64,000 bases of DNA from Cryptococcus deneoformans JEC21 (Eukaryota > Basidiomycota > Tremellomycetes > Tremellales > Cryptococcaceae), in NCBI RefSeq assembly GCF_000091045.1, contig NC_006685.1:773701-837700 (forward strand), written 5' to 3'. The notes below the pieces were generated by a model. That model saw nothing but the letters and a program-made list of their open reading frames with translations, was not told where the DNA came from and did no database searches. The translations under genes were made by a program, and so were the position numbers. Positions 36,961-48,472 of this stretch are shown here, in pieces. How positions within the stretch are numbered: position 1 is the stretch's first letter; each line of letters starts with the position of its first letter.

Positions 36961-39419
36961 ATGAGCTCTGCTGAGCCACCAGAATTTTTTTTTGACACCA
37001 TTACACCTATTGAAGATCAATCCAAACCACGACTTCGGCAAGATACACCATTCCCCAAAATGACAACACCCCCTACAGACAAGGAATCCCTACAGAGGAA
37101 GATCAAACAGATAGAGGACGAGAGAAAGCGGGAGAGAGAGGAGCACAAGCGCGAAATGGCGGAGCTACAAGCACAAATGCGAGGTCTTCTCAAACGTGAG
37201 GCCAAGAAGCGCGACCTCCCTCCGCACAATCCCGCCACTTCCAGCTTACCTGCCAAATCAGAGTCCCCTCATCCTCCTATTATGTATGATTCTCTCCCCC
37301 AACCCAAATATTCCTTTCCAGTCCTCTCTGAACATGCCGACGCAGCGGCTATTCACCAACACATCTCGAAGCTTCGCAGCATCTTTACCCTCATGGCCGC
37401 TGGTTACCGCTATGAACCCACCGCTTTTGAGGCCCGCAAGCTCGCCCACGCCGCCCAGTCTCTTACTGGTATCCACCATCTTCAATTCCTCGAAGGTGAC
37501 GGCCTCCAATGTCGCACCTTTGATGACTGGGCAAAAGCTTTCAAGTCTGCAATGCTTCCGCTCGGCTGGGTATCCGAGACCGAAAAGAAAATCTATTCTC
37601 TTCAACCCCAGCTCCTCCGACTTGACAAAATCCCATCGGCCATCATGGATTTCAAACAGTGGTTCGCCCTCCTGAAGGATTCCGACAGCCCCATGTCCGA
37701 AGACGTTGCTACACACTGGCTGCGAAACCACATGACACCTGGTCTTTTGGCGGAGCTTGAACGGGACTTTGGTGGTGAGAATCAGCTTCGTCAGGCCAGT
37801 TTAGCTGAACTTCTCAAGCATATGGAAATCTGTGCCACCAGACTCCTTCGCTACCAGTCCGCTTTTGCCCCCATCGCGCCCACCTGCACGCCGATCGCTG
37901 CTGTCTCACCTGAAGCGTCTTCGCCCATCAACATTGCTCAATGGCTCAACCCACGACTTCCGCTCCCCAAGGGTGGTGCTGGTCGCCATGCTTGAGCTCA
38001 CCTGGCCAGTGAACAGCGTTGCTTCTTCTGCCGCCAACCCGGTCACAAGTCTCCCGACTGCCCAAAGCGCAAGGAACCCACGGCAATCACTGCTGTAAGC
38101 ACCTTCGACCATGAGGAAGCGGAATTTGAGCAGGAGGAGGGGGAGATGTTTGCCGAGGTATTAGCCACACACCTTGCACCGGAGCTGTCAGTCCCACCCA
38201 TCCTTCTCGAATGTCGCATAGGCACTAATGGGTCACCCTTCCTCGCCCTCTTCGACACAGGAGCAACAGTCACTCTAGTTGATCTGTCCCACATCACCAC
38301 CCACCAACTCCAAACTTATCCATCAGAGCAACAGCGGGTGGTATCGTTAGCAGGAGGAGCACGGGGTCCAGCTTTACAACGTCGTGTAGGAGTAGAGGTA
38401 TGCATCCAGAATCAAGTCTTCGCACTACATGGTTATGTCATGCCCCTACATGCCCGCTATAAAGTCATCCTAGGCCTGGATTTCATCCGCTCTCATGGGC
38501 TCCTCAGCGGTGCTTCTCGGCTAGGCAATCTCGCTCCTGACCTCCTTGGCCCCGTGGTTGCCTCAGTGACGACCGCTGATGGGTATGATGACCTCCGCCT
38601 AGCAATTCTGCATGAGTATCACGACATTTTCCCAGACAATATTGGTGAAGTTGCAAATTACCCACCGATCTGTGATGCCAACTCAAAGGTCCGCCACCAT
38701 ATCAACCTCACCCCCGGTGCGATACCCTTCAAATCCGCGAGTTATCAATCCCCTCACATGTGGCGACAACAGTTAATTGAAGAGATCCAGAAACATCGGG
38801 AGGCTGGCCGATTGCGACCCTCCAGTTCGCCGTGGGCAGCACCGGCGTTCTTGGTTAAGAAGGAGAATGGGAAATTTCGGTTTATCTGTGATTATCGGGG
38901 CCTTAACAAAGTCACTACTCCAGACTCCATGCCAGTTCCCAATGTCGATGACATCCTCCATCGAGCTGCTTGTGGTAAAATCTTCGCCAAAATTGACCTG
39001 TCTGATGCCTTCTTCCAAACACTTATGCATGAACCAGACATCGAAAAAACAGCCATTACTACCGAACTTGGCCTATTTGAATGGGTAGTTATGCCACAAG
39101 GTGCTTGCAACTCACCTGCTACTCAACAACGCCGACTAAATGAGGCCCTCCGTGGGTTGCTGGGGGATTCCTGTGAGGCTTATGTTGACGACATTATTGT
39201 CTGGGCTGCTGATGCCGAGGACCTTGACAAACGGTTGCGAGCAGTGCTGGCTGCCTTACGAAAATCGGGGCTAGTGTGCTCTCCCACCAAGTCTGAATTT
39301 TTTCGCCACAAAGTAAAATTTCTTGGTCACGTGATATCTGCCAACCACATTGGCCCAGACCCCGCCAAACTCTGCACCATCGCCTCCTGGCCACTCCCTC
39401 AGTCCGTCAAAGAGCTGTG
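36961..39419 (+). pseudogene. Element H gag-pol, in-frame TGA before the zinc knuckle, truncated in RT
   Basis: Ty3/Gypsy polyprotein. Gag starts at 36961 (MSSAEPPEFFFDTITPIEDQ), has a charged coiled coil (QRKIKQIEDERKREREEHKR) and a capsid region, then a TGA at 37993-37995. The same frame stays open afterwards through the zinc knuckle (CFFCRQPGHKSPDC), protease (LFDTGATVTLVD), and RT: VKKENGKFRFICDYRGLN, KIFAKIDLSDAFFQTL, FEWVVMPQGACNSPAT, EAYVDDIIVWAAD. RT breaks at LPQSVKEL where element F's LTR begins (39420). Whether the TGA was read through in life is unknown; a CGA-to-TGA change is the simplest view. Confidence 0.85.
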
Positions 39420-40143
39420 TGTAAGAGGCTAGCCTCCGACCCAGTTGACCCACATCTCATGAGGTCACCACTTTCCCCAGCTTCTAATTTCGAGCCGCGT
39501 TTCAATTTACTTCCGCTTCTTCCTCCAAGTTGCGCGTGTCAAATTGCATCCGCTCTCCTTTCTCCCAGGTCATGTGCTTTATTTTTCCCCTGTTTCTCCG
39601 AGCCGCGTCTCAATTTACTTCTGCTCCTTTCCTCCAAGTCGCGCGCGTCAAATTGCATCCGCACTCTTCCTCCCAGGTCACGTGCATTATTTTACTTCCG
39701 CTTTTTTCTCTTCTTATTTTCTCTTCCATTTCTCATCCTAAGTCCGAGTTTCTTGTCCGATTTTTCTGCCACAAGCCCTGGTGTTTACCGGAGCTTTGGT
39801 CGCGACTGGTTTCGAGAGTGAAGGCAAAGTACATGGAAGGGTTGACACACAATTTCCTTTATTCTTTTATCCTTGTTGTGTTCAACCTTTTCCTTCTTCT
39901 GACCTTACAGTCACAAGTACCTTGCCTTCTCCTCTTGTTCCTATCAATCCTTCATCTTGTCTCCTTTACTAGTCGCTGATAGGACATAATCAGCATATGC
40001 ATTTGGGATCTTGTTTGCTTCTCTCCAGTCCGAAGTTAAGCCTCGAGCCCTGCCAGCCCTAAGAGCCCACCAGTTCTCTCCAAGCCTTGTCCCTCCGAGC
40101 TAGCCCCAACAGTTCAGTGAAGGTCTATTGTCCGGACCTTACA
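39420..40143 (+). repeat. 5' LTR-E of element F (724 bp), inserted in H pol
   Basis: Same ends as the solo copy at 32016 (TGTAAGAGGC ... CCTTACA), with an extra internal segment of about 110 bp that partly repeats the GCGTCAAATTGCATCCGC block. The left target bases are CTGTG; the matching right end is not in the window. The element continues with CTTTTTTT and a leader to gag at 40206. Confidence 0.85.
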
Positions 40144-40843
40144 CTTTTTTTCAAACTCATTACCCAAATCAATTCATACCACACCCCACCACACCAACAT
40201 ACATCATGGCGTTCGACTCTCAGGGCCAACCCATCATTGCCTACGACGAGGTGACTTCCCATCCCATCATCGGGCACCACCCCACTGGCGTTCCCATCTT
40301 CGGCACATTCACGGAAGACCACCTATCGTCCGTGGGCTCCGGAGACAATTTGGCTTCGCCCACAACTTCAAACGCGGTGCCTTCAGTGCCTGACATACCC
40401 GACGAAAAGATGGTAAACTACGCCACCCCTGTACACGACACCACGGGTGCGATCTACCGAAAGACCCCGGGCCCCACCACTGCCCTTTCCGGCACGACCG
40501 TTCCTGAGATCGACGAGCTTAAGTCTATTGTCGCCGGACTCCTCCGTTCCACCCAAGCGCTAGCCGATCAAGCCACCACCGGCCCCGACCGTCACGTCCC
40601 CCCCTCTACACGCGGGTCCCGCCCGGATAAGATCTCTCTGCCGCGACTTGGGACTCACTCCCCCGCCGACCCGTTCGCACTCCAGCGACACCTCCTCGCT
40701 TTGGAGACCTATTTCCGTGACGCCCTCCTACACTGGAGCCCCGGCCCGGCTGAGCACGCGTGGAAGATTTCTGTGGCAAATACCTCGATCTCCCAATCGG
40801 GCGGCCGGTTCACCATGTGGCTCGAGCTCCATGGCAAACACAC

Positions 40844-41398
40844 TGTAAGTGCAGAGCCGTTACCACCACTTGTTCTCACCATATGATAGGATTTATTCCT
40901 ATGCATTGGTCGATGTTGGTAGGTGAGATTTGATGCCGAAACACGTTTTTTCGGACTTCGCCGAAACACGGCATCGAGCTCTGTCCCGCCTTTATCCTAT
41001 GCATGATATTTTATTCTCATGCATAGGACCGGCAATTGCTGCCAAGACGCGGCGGCGGACTTCGCCGGATCTCTGTCCTTTTTTTTCGATGGACTTCTGT
41101 TTGTTTCTGCATACATCCATACATATATATATATATATAGATCTCATACATAGTTATAGTTTTCTCTTTCTCCAAGCGAAACTCATGCATATCAACCATT
41201 GCTAGTTTCGCATCCAGTAGACCACTATAACTATAAACAAACACCGAACGCTTCCTCGAACGCATCCGAACGCCCTCTAGACCTATACCACGAACACCCA
41301 TCCTTCTCGAACGCCAACCGAACGCAGTGAGGCACCCCCAGTGCCTACACCTTCTCGAACACCAACCGAACGCAGTGAGGCACACCCCAGTGCCTACA
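40844..41398 (+). repeat. Solo LTR-B in F gag, with duplicated 3' end
   Basis: TGTAAGTGCAGAGCC ... GTGCCTACA, 555 bp against about 480-505 bp for other copies because the last 50-odd bp (from TTCTCGAACGCC to GTGCCTACAC) are tandemly repeated. Left flank CACAC and right flank CATGC match only 3 of 5, yet dropping five bases restores the gag frame (KHTETWDAW). Confidence 0.85.
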
Positions 41399-42684
41399 CA
41401 TGCCGAAACTTGGGATGCATGGCAAGTCTCCCTTAAGTCTCACATTCTCGCCCGCGGCTGGGAGCCCAAACTCTGCCACCGATTCATGCAGCTCCGTTGC
41501 TTGGACACCACACCCGCTGCGTTCGATGCATTCTTTCACCTTGTTATCAGTTACCAAGGCATTCTTCACGACTTCGAGGACCCCCTCAGCGACATGGATG
41601 TCAACCGCCGGCTATTGGACAGTGTCGATGCCTTGGTTACTCACCGCACCAAAGCTGTTCTCCGCGCACGTGGCAAAACGGTGCTCTCTGCAATGTCGGC
41701 CGACCTATATGAGATCATGATGGACATCATCGATGACGCAATGCTTGAGGCGCGTTTCCTTCAGGTGTCAACACGCCCATGCCACCCACCAACCGTCGCC
41801 AATGTCATCGCTCCTGCCCCTGCGCCTCCACTCATTGCCAAACTCGCCCCCACCCCCTCCACCACCACGAAGGGCCACACTGCACAACAGCTCGACTGGC
41901 TTGACCCCGCCAAATGGCTCCCCCTCGGTGACGCCGGCCGATCTGCCCGCGCCTATCTTCAAAGCATCAATGCGTGTTTCTCATGCCGCGTTGTCGGCCA
42001 TCACTGCCTTATCTGCCCAACCCGCCCCCCCTCCACCCCGCCCAATGCCTCCGCGTCCGTGCCAGTCGCCAACCTCGTCTCCCTTGCCGACGACGATGAG
42101 TCCGACCACCACGGCATTTTCGCTGTCGACCCTGTCACAGACACTCTAGTACAGGATGCCTCGTCTGCGCTCGCTGGGTCAGTACCTCTCATCATGGTCA
42201 ATTGCCGTTTCAAGGCTGACGGAGACACTGTCACAGCACTCGTTGATTGCGGCGCTGGCATAAACGTCGTTGACCGGGCGTACGCAGAGCAACAGGGATG
42301 GCAAGGACGGCCGATTATACCGGTGGGGACCAAAATGGCAGACAATCGTGCGGGTCCAGTCGTAGACCAGGAGTATGTAGTGGATGTAATCATTGGTGGC
42401 ACTACCTACAACGCTACCCCATTCTACGCCATGGCCCTTGGTCCATGCTACCGCCTTATCCTCGGATTACAGTTCTGTCGTCAACACTGCCTATTTGATG
42501 GGGCAGAACGTTTAAATCACCTCCTCAATGCAGGGGGGTCATCCTATACATCGCTGGTGCAATTACAACTCAACTCCATCACACCTGTCGAATCCCCGAC
42601 TGTAAGCACTGGACGCCACTCCCACTCTGACGCCATCCTCCGTGAATTTGCCGACATCCTTCCAGCCAATATCTCTGACGTCTC

Positions 42685-43398
42685 TGTAGACACTGGGTGT
42701 CTCACTGAGTGTCGTAGTAGTATAGTGTGTAGTTGACTAGCAAAACATGCACTGGTTGTAATACATGTGGATTGAGTATTGAAGAACTACAACAATATGC
42801 GACTACTATTTTACTAAGTACCAACTGTGTGTCAGAAAGTAAAGTTACACACATCAAATGCCACGTCATTACTAAGTATTTCAAATGTAACATTATACAC
42901 ATGGAATGTTACATAATCTGGATGAATACATACACAACAAATATAGCTGAATATTCATACAGCTTATGTCAGAATGATTGATCCAACCTGGATCTGGAGA
43001 GATCAGTAGGGATCTGGAGGCATGGGAATTGTTAGTGGAGGCATGGGAATTGTTGGTGGAGGCATGGGAATTGTTGGTGGTGGCATGGGAAGAAGGGGAG
43101 TTTAGATTACATAAGCCAGAACACTTACAATATCGAAACAAATAAAGACAAAGGATTGTAGAATAGTTTCCATGCAACTTAGACATCTCTGGCAATCGAC
43201 ACAGCGTGCTCAAGCTCTCTCTAGACAACTCTACATCTGACAGCTTATACATGGGAATGCATGCATGTAAATGCACTGCATAAATTCCTGCATGTAAATG
43301 CAATGCATAAATTCCTGCATATGCAATATGCATAGGAGGATGCATGCACAAAGACTGCATGCATAGAGAATAAATGAGTATAGTGCTCTGCACTTACA
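42685..43398 (-). repeat. Reversed solo LTR-B' in F, with target-site duplication
   Basis: On the plus strand it starts TGTAGACACTGGG and ends CTCTGCACTTACA, the reversed termini of LTR-B, but the interior is diverged. Flanking GTCTC occurs at 42680-42684 and 43399-43403. Removing the insert and one GTCTC joins the F frame as ISDVSHYPPI, matching H at EVANYPPI. A 276-bp element sits inside it. Confidence 0.88.
42967..43242 (-). mobile_element. 276-bp TIR element with internal minisatellite (copy 2)
   Basis: Reverse-strand copy of the element at 36200. Ends on plus strand are TGTCAGAATG and CATCTGACA. Flanking GCTTA at 42962-42966 and 43243-43247 is a clean 5-bp duplication. The 21-bp minisatellite is present here in about three to four units. 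It inserted into the solo LTR-B'. Confidence 0.85.
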
Positions 43399-43987
43399 GT
43401 CTCCCACTACCCGCCCATTTGTTCGTCCACCTCCCAAGTCCGCCACCGAATAAACATTCTTCCTGATGCGATGCCTGTCGCTCGAGCTGGATTTCGAGTA
43501 CCGTTAGCGTGGCGTGACACCCTTCGACAAGAAATCGAGAAACACCGTACCGCAGGCCGCCTCCGTCCATCCAGTTCCCCTTGGGCCGCCCCTGCTTTCC
43601 TCATTAAGAAAGAAAATGGCAAATTCCGGTTCCTCTGCGATTTTCGCGGCCTCAACAGTGTTACGGTTAAAGATCGAACCCCGGTTCCCAACATTGACGA
43701 CATTCTCCAACGCGCCCCGCCCGTGGCAAGGTTTTCGCCAAACTCGACCTTACCGATGCATTTTTTCAGATGCTCATGCACGAGCCCGATATTGAGAAAA
43801 CGGCAATCGGCACTCCCTGGAGTTTATACGAATGGGTTGTGATGCCGCAAGGTGCGTGCAACTCGCCGGCAACACAACAACACCGCCTCAACGAGGCTTT
43901 ACGTAACCTCATCAGCGTTTGTTGTGAAGCTTATGTCGATGATATCATCATTTGGGGTGCGACCGACTCTGACTTAGCGAAAAATAC

Positions 43988-44332
43988 ACCCCTGTATAGT
44001 TATAAGTATGCCTCTAAAAAATGTAAAAATGGTTCCGTTAATATGGCTAAGAAGCGTGCTCATTATGGGATTAGTTTTACTAATCGTTGATTAGATGTTG
44101 TGTTTTATTTTTCTTGCATGGAGTAGAATCCAATGCATAGAGTACCACCGCTGGATAGTACTGGCTTGGGGCTACATGTACATATAATTATCATCAAGGT
44201 CGAAAGTCATGCATATGGACTTGTAGTATATGGCCTTTTACTATGGAGCATAGTTAGTACGTAGGTAGTGGTCCGCTTGCCGGTGGTGAGCCCCGCTGCC
44301 GGCCGAATGATAATTTTAATGTTTATTTCCAT
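43988..44332 (+). repeat. Left terminal inverted repeat of the 2.7-kb element
   Basis: About 345 bp, pairing with 46345-46702 with scattered differences and small indels. The outer 100 bp are nearly identical. It ends about where the CCC1-like fragment starts. Confidence 0.88.
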
Positions 44333-44663
44333 GTAAGGAATGAGGGGGATAAGGCCTCCTCCAACACTGCCAATGAAGTAAGAGAGGCCAGTAGTAAGGG
44401 CAGAAATATATAGTCGAGAAACGGGGACTTCCTCTGAAGTAGTCGTTGGCAGCAATTCTGCGACCAGAAACGGAATAGTAACTTACCCATGCCTTCACCA
44501 AACTTGAGCAAGAATACAGTCATGCCCATCTCTTCATTGCCAGACATTCCACCATCCTCCTCTTCGACCTTCTTCAGTCTCCAGTTAAGCAATGCCCACT
44601 TCTTATTTTCACTCTCAGATACGACGTTGGCGCCTGGCATAACACCCTCAGATCCCTCAGCAC
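44333..44663 (-). pseudogene. Captured fragment of a CCC1/VIT-type vacuolar iron/manganese transporter
   Basis: On the minus strand, exon 44487-44663 encodes SENKKWALLNWRLKKVEEED and EEMGMTVFLLKFGEGM. A 53-nt intron (44434-44486, GTAAGT to CAG) follows, and the next exon (to about 44333) encodes EEVPVSRLYISALTTGLSYF then IGSVGGGLIPLIPYM. This last is the Ccc1 membrane signature (SALTxGxSYFxGGLIPLxPY), here with an inserted SVG-like triplet. The rest of the gene is absent and the right edge is an intron acceptor, so the capture was of genomic DNA with introns. It is a fragment and not a working transporter. Confidence 0.8.
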
Positions 44664-45281
44664 CTGAAGAAATTTATATTTATCCCTCATGCCATTAGCT
44701 AAGTACGTTACCACAACACCAAGCCCGACTAAACATCTACCATCATGTGTCTGAAATGTAATGTGAAGAACGGGGAGTAGGATATGACTTTAAAGGTATC
44801 TATCTCAGAGGTTGCGATTGATATAAACGTCTACTGTGGACAAGGCGGAGAGATATGGTCCTAATAGGATCAGAGGTCATTAATCTCGTTCATAAAGACA
44901 GCTCGACAACACAAGCTGATACACCCAAGCGAGCGTCTCCTGCTTCACCTCGTCGAGCGAGTTTACTTTACGAATGAACAGTTTGCCAGAAAACGTAAAT
45001 GAAATTAGAAGCTTCAACATACCCATCGATAATAGTCACCAATCTCGAAGATACGGCATAAAACATCAATCCATTCGATAATGAATGTTCTAACTCATCT
45101 TTGTTCTAACTCGTCTTCCTCTTCCGGAGAGTTGCCTGTCCTGAGAGGCAATGAAAACCCCGTCGGTCTTGGGCAATTCTGATAGACTAATGAAGAAAGG
45201 TGTCTGGTTGATCAAATATATCGAGCGCCTAATACAAAGAGTCTATAGCTATGGTCAGTCAAAGAATACATAAGGAGAAAC

Positions 45282-45622
45282 TTAGAGGTCTTTCACATTC
45301 ATGATTCGTACAGCGTAGGGCAGGGGACAGATAGGACAGCTGTTCATCACCTCCACGCTGAAACTGTGGAATTCCACCATGCTCATCATCTCGCAAAAAT
45401 CTGGAGGTTGCTGTTGATAGATATTTTCACCCAATGAAAGGCGCAAGGAAGCAACCGCCCACCATAACCGCCGAAAGTAAAAAGCCAACAGCTTATCAGT
45501 CAAGTCGAACAAGGATGATGTTGAACGGGGGCATGAAGGTAGCTTCAACAGTGAGACAGTATGCCGTCGAAGAGTTCGAGAATCACAGTTCGTTTGATGA
45601 GGAAGGAGGAAAGGGGATTTAA
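45282..45622. other. Unidentified cargo inside the 2.7-kb element
   Basis: Overlapping short open frames exist on both strands (minus 45282-45548 with CEMMSMVEFHSFSVEVMNSC-like sequence; plus 45434-45622 with KVASTVRQYAVEEFENHSSF). I recognise neither. They may be further captured pieces. Confidence 0.3.
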
Positions 45623-46344
45623 ATGGCAGATCGAGGGCTCTGCATCACCATCTTTCTATAATGTCATCAACTCTCGAATTTATCAACTGCATTGTATAAT
45701 AATTGTCAAATTGTAGAGATTTTTACATGAGTGGTAAAAGCAGCAAGGACATAGTTTTCGTTCGGTGCAAAGGAGGCAGCGCTGTATGCCAGTACCTGGA
45801 ATGTTGCACCAGCTGTATTTGCTTTCATCATCAGAGAACGTAAGCCCCGTTGACGATACAGTTCTGTTGACATCAGCACAAATGGGGAGTAGCAACGTAG
45901 CTCTCAACCGCATTCGCCAAGTAAAAAGGTGTGTTCATCTAGGTTTGAGAGCTCCGTCCAGAGCTCAAGTAGTAAATGTACAGCAGGACGACTTGCTATA
46001 GCTTGCTGATGGACATTCGTCAGAGCATCCAAGGAGTAAAAAGTATTCATAATGGAGTGTTTACCAGTTGACTACCACATGACTGCCTATGGTTCCGAGT
46101 CAGCTACAAAGCCCTCTACAATACTTTACCTGATGGCTGCCTCTTCGCACTTTTGGTGTATTGGGCCAATGTCCAGTCTTGACTGAGTTCCGATGAAGTG
46201 ATAAGTAGACGTCAAGAGAATACAAAAAAATACTATGGCTCAGAAATTCTGACGGAAGAAGTATAGTCTAATAGCTGAAAGTGACGGCTGAGAAGTATAG
46301 AAGGAGATTAAAAGAAAGACAGTAAGACAGCGGGACGTGCAGTG

Positions 46345-46702
46345 ATAAATAAACATTATTTATTATTATCATTCGGCCGGCAGCGGGGCTCACCGCCGGC
46401 AAGCGGACCATTACCTACGTACTAGCTACTAGAGCTATGCTCCATAGTAAAAGGTCATATACTACAAGGTCTATATGCATGACTTTCAACCTTGATGATA
46501 ATTATATGTACATGTAGCCCCAAGTCAGTACTATCCAGCGGTGGTACTCTATGCATTGGATTCTACTCCATGCAAGAGTAATAAAACACAACATCTAATC
46601 GATGATTAGTAAAACTAATCCCATAATGAGCACGCTTCTTAGCCATATTAACGGAACCATTTTTACATTTTTTAGAAGCATACTTATAACTATACAGGGG
46701 TG
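46345..46702 (-). repeat. Right terminal inverted repeat of the 2.7-kb element
   Basis: Reverse complement of the left repeat, about 358 bp, with a few extra bases near TAGTAGCTAGTACGTAGG and TAATAAATAATG. Confidence 0.88.
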
Positions 46703-47099
46703 GAAAAATATCCGCGCGGTTCTCACGGCTTTACGTAACAGCGGGTTTGTTTGCTTGCCTAGCAAGTCGAAATTTTTTGTCGACTCAGTATCCTTCCTGG
46801 GCCACGTAATCTCCCCCAATCACATTGGGCCAGATCCGAAGAAAGTCGAAGCACTACGCGCATGGCCATCTCCTGGTTGTGTGAAAGACCTCCGATCTTT
46901 TCTTGGCCTTCTCCAGTATTTACGCAAATTCATCCCACACATTGCCACCAAGATGTCCGTTCTCATGGCTCTTCTCCCTCCGAACAAGACAGCAGAGAAA
47001 GCGTATGAATCCCGTAAACGTCAACTAGCTAAGGGCCTCCCAGCCGAGCGATTAGAATCACTGAGTTGGGTATGGAAGTGGACAACGTCGGCGCAAGAT

Positions 47100-47516
47100 T
47101 GTAAGGCATGCATGCCAAACACGGTCATTATGATCCCAAGGTCTGTTTCACTTCATACATAGATTTGCTGCCGCTTTTCTCTTATTTTGATTCCGTTTAT
47201 TTTGCGCGCTCCTCACAGGCCTCAAAGGAATTTGCAGCAAGGAAAAGCCTCTTTTCTTTATCTTTAGAAAGAGAGCCCTTTTCCTTTGGTTGTCCGTGAC
47301 CTGCTGTAGTTCTTTTGAGTGCTTTAATTATAGCTTCGTTGACACTCTGCCCAGTGATCAACAAACATATGCAAACTCATAGACCGCTTCTGCGCCCGGA
47401 CAATCCAACTACCTCTTTCCTTGCCACCGACTAGACAACAGTCGTGTTCCAGCCGTCTCTCTTTCAATCAAATCAAGCCGAACTCTTTCAGTGAACATCC
47501 CCCCTGGGTTGTTACA
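47100..47516 (+). repeat. Solo LTR-A in F pol, with target-site duplication
   Basis: 417 bp, TGTAAGGCATGC ... GGTTGTTACA. AAGAT flanks it at 47095-47099 and 47517-47521. Without insert and one AAGAT the F frame joins as TTSAQDVFEALKEM. It is the only full-length LTR-A here and defines the family ends for element H. Confidence 0.93.
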
Positions 47517-48472
47517 AAGATGTGTTTGAGGCGCTGAAGGAAATGGTGGCACGTATCACAGGTCTGTCCCCCCTTTCCCATGAAGCTATCCTTGCAGGTC
47601 AAACCAATCTCTACCTTTTCACCGACGCAAGCAATACCGGCCTCGGTGCCTGGTTGGGCACGGGTTTATCCCCTGACAACGCTCAACCTATCGCCTACAA
47701 TTCCCGCTCTCTCACCACCGCCGAACGAAATTATCCGGTACACGAAAAAGAGTTATGCGCCATCATCCACGCCCTCAAAGAGTGGCGGCCTCTACTTCTC
47801 GGCGTCCCGGTGCATGTCATGACGGACCATGTGACTCTCAAGTGGTTCTTTCAACAACCAAATCTGTCCGAACGTCAGAAGCGGTGGCTACTAGTGCTCG
47901 CCGATTACGACCTCCAGATTTCCCATATTCCAGGGGCCACTAATGTCATCGCCGACGCTTTCTCCCGGCTCCGCAACTCCGACGCCCAAGTCAACGCCCT
48001 CACCATGATGGTTCTCTCACCAAACGCAACCTTCCTAGATGAAGTAGCTGAAGGGTATGGGCAGGACCCGGTAATGAGTATTTGGAGGGAAGTGGACCGC
48101 TGTCCTCCGGGTGTCCGCACTACCGAAGTCAACGGAGCACGGGGGGTCAGGACGGTGCTGACATATGAGGACCGGCTCTGCATTCCCGACGTACTAACCT
48201 TGCGAGAACAGTGCCTGCAGGAATGCCACGATGCGATGGGCCATTTCGGGGTGGAGAAAACACTTGAACTATTGCATTGTAAGTACTTCTGGGATGGTAT
48301 GGCTAGTGACGTAAAGGTCTTTGTCAGCACTTGCCCAGCCTGTCAGACATCCAAAGCTACCACCACTAAACCTCCCGGACTACTACACTCATTACCAGTT
48401 CCTCCCGCCAAATTCTCCGACATAGGCATAGATTTCGTGGGGCCGCTACCGCAATCACACAGTTTCGACTAT

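Larger units (their letters stand above)
43988..46702. mobile_element. 2.7-kb long-TIR DNA element carrying a host-gene fragment (Pack-MULE-like)
   Basis: Bounded by CACCCCTGTATAG and CTATACAGGGGTG, the outer ends of inverted repeats about 345 bp long. An 8-bp duplication GAAAAATA flanks it (43980-43987, 46703-46710). Removing element plus one duplication restores the F frame DLAKNIRAVLTALR. It encodes no transposase that I can see, so it would be non-autonomous. Long TIRs and gene capture suit Mutator-like elements; an 8-bp duplication also occurs in hAT, but GAAAAATA lacks the hAT nTnnnnAn pattern. About 2 kb between the TIRs holds a CCC1-like fragment and unidentified sequence (44664-46344). 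Confidence 0.87.
40206..48472 (+). pseudogene. Element F gag-pol split by five insertions
   Basis: One Ty3/Gypsy reading frame can be followed in pieces: 40206-40843, 41399-42684, 43399-43987, 46703-47099 and 47517-48472. Gag starts MAFDSQGQPIIAYDEVTSHP; the zinc knuckle is CFSCRVVGHHCLIC; the protease has VDCGAGINVVD (Cys where Thr/Ser is usual). RT has IKKENGKFRFLCDFRGLN, FAKLDLTDAFFQMLMHEPD and EAYVDDIIIWG. Connection pieces give FLGHVISPNHIGPDP, RNase H LYLFTDASNTGLGAWLG, and integrase HFGVEKTLELLHCKYFWD with DIGIDFVGPLP. A 2-nt indel near 43728 shifts the RT frame independently of the insertions. The 3' half of integrase and the 3' LTR are not in the window. Confidence 0.88.

Noticed and set aside
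43988..46702. Classification as a hAT element
   Set aside because: The 8-bp duplication fits hAT length, but GAAAAATA lacks the hAT T/A pattern and 345-bp TIRs are unusual for hAT; kept as MULE-like, unsettled.
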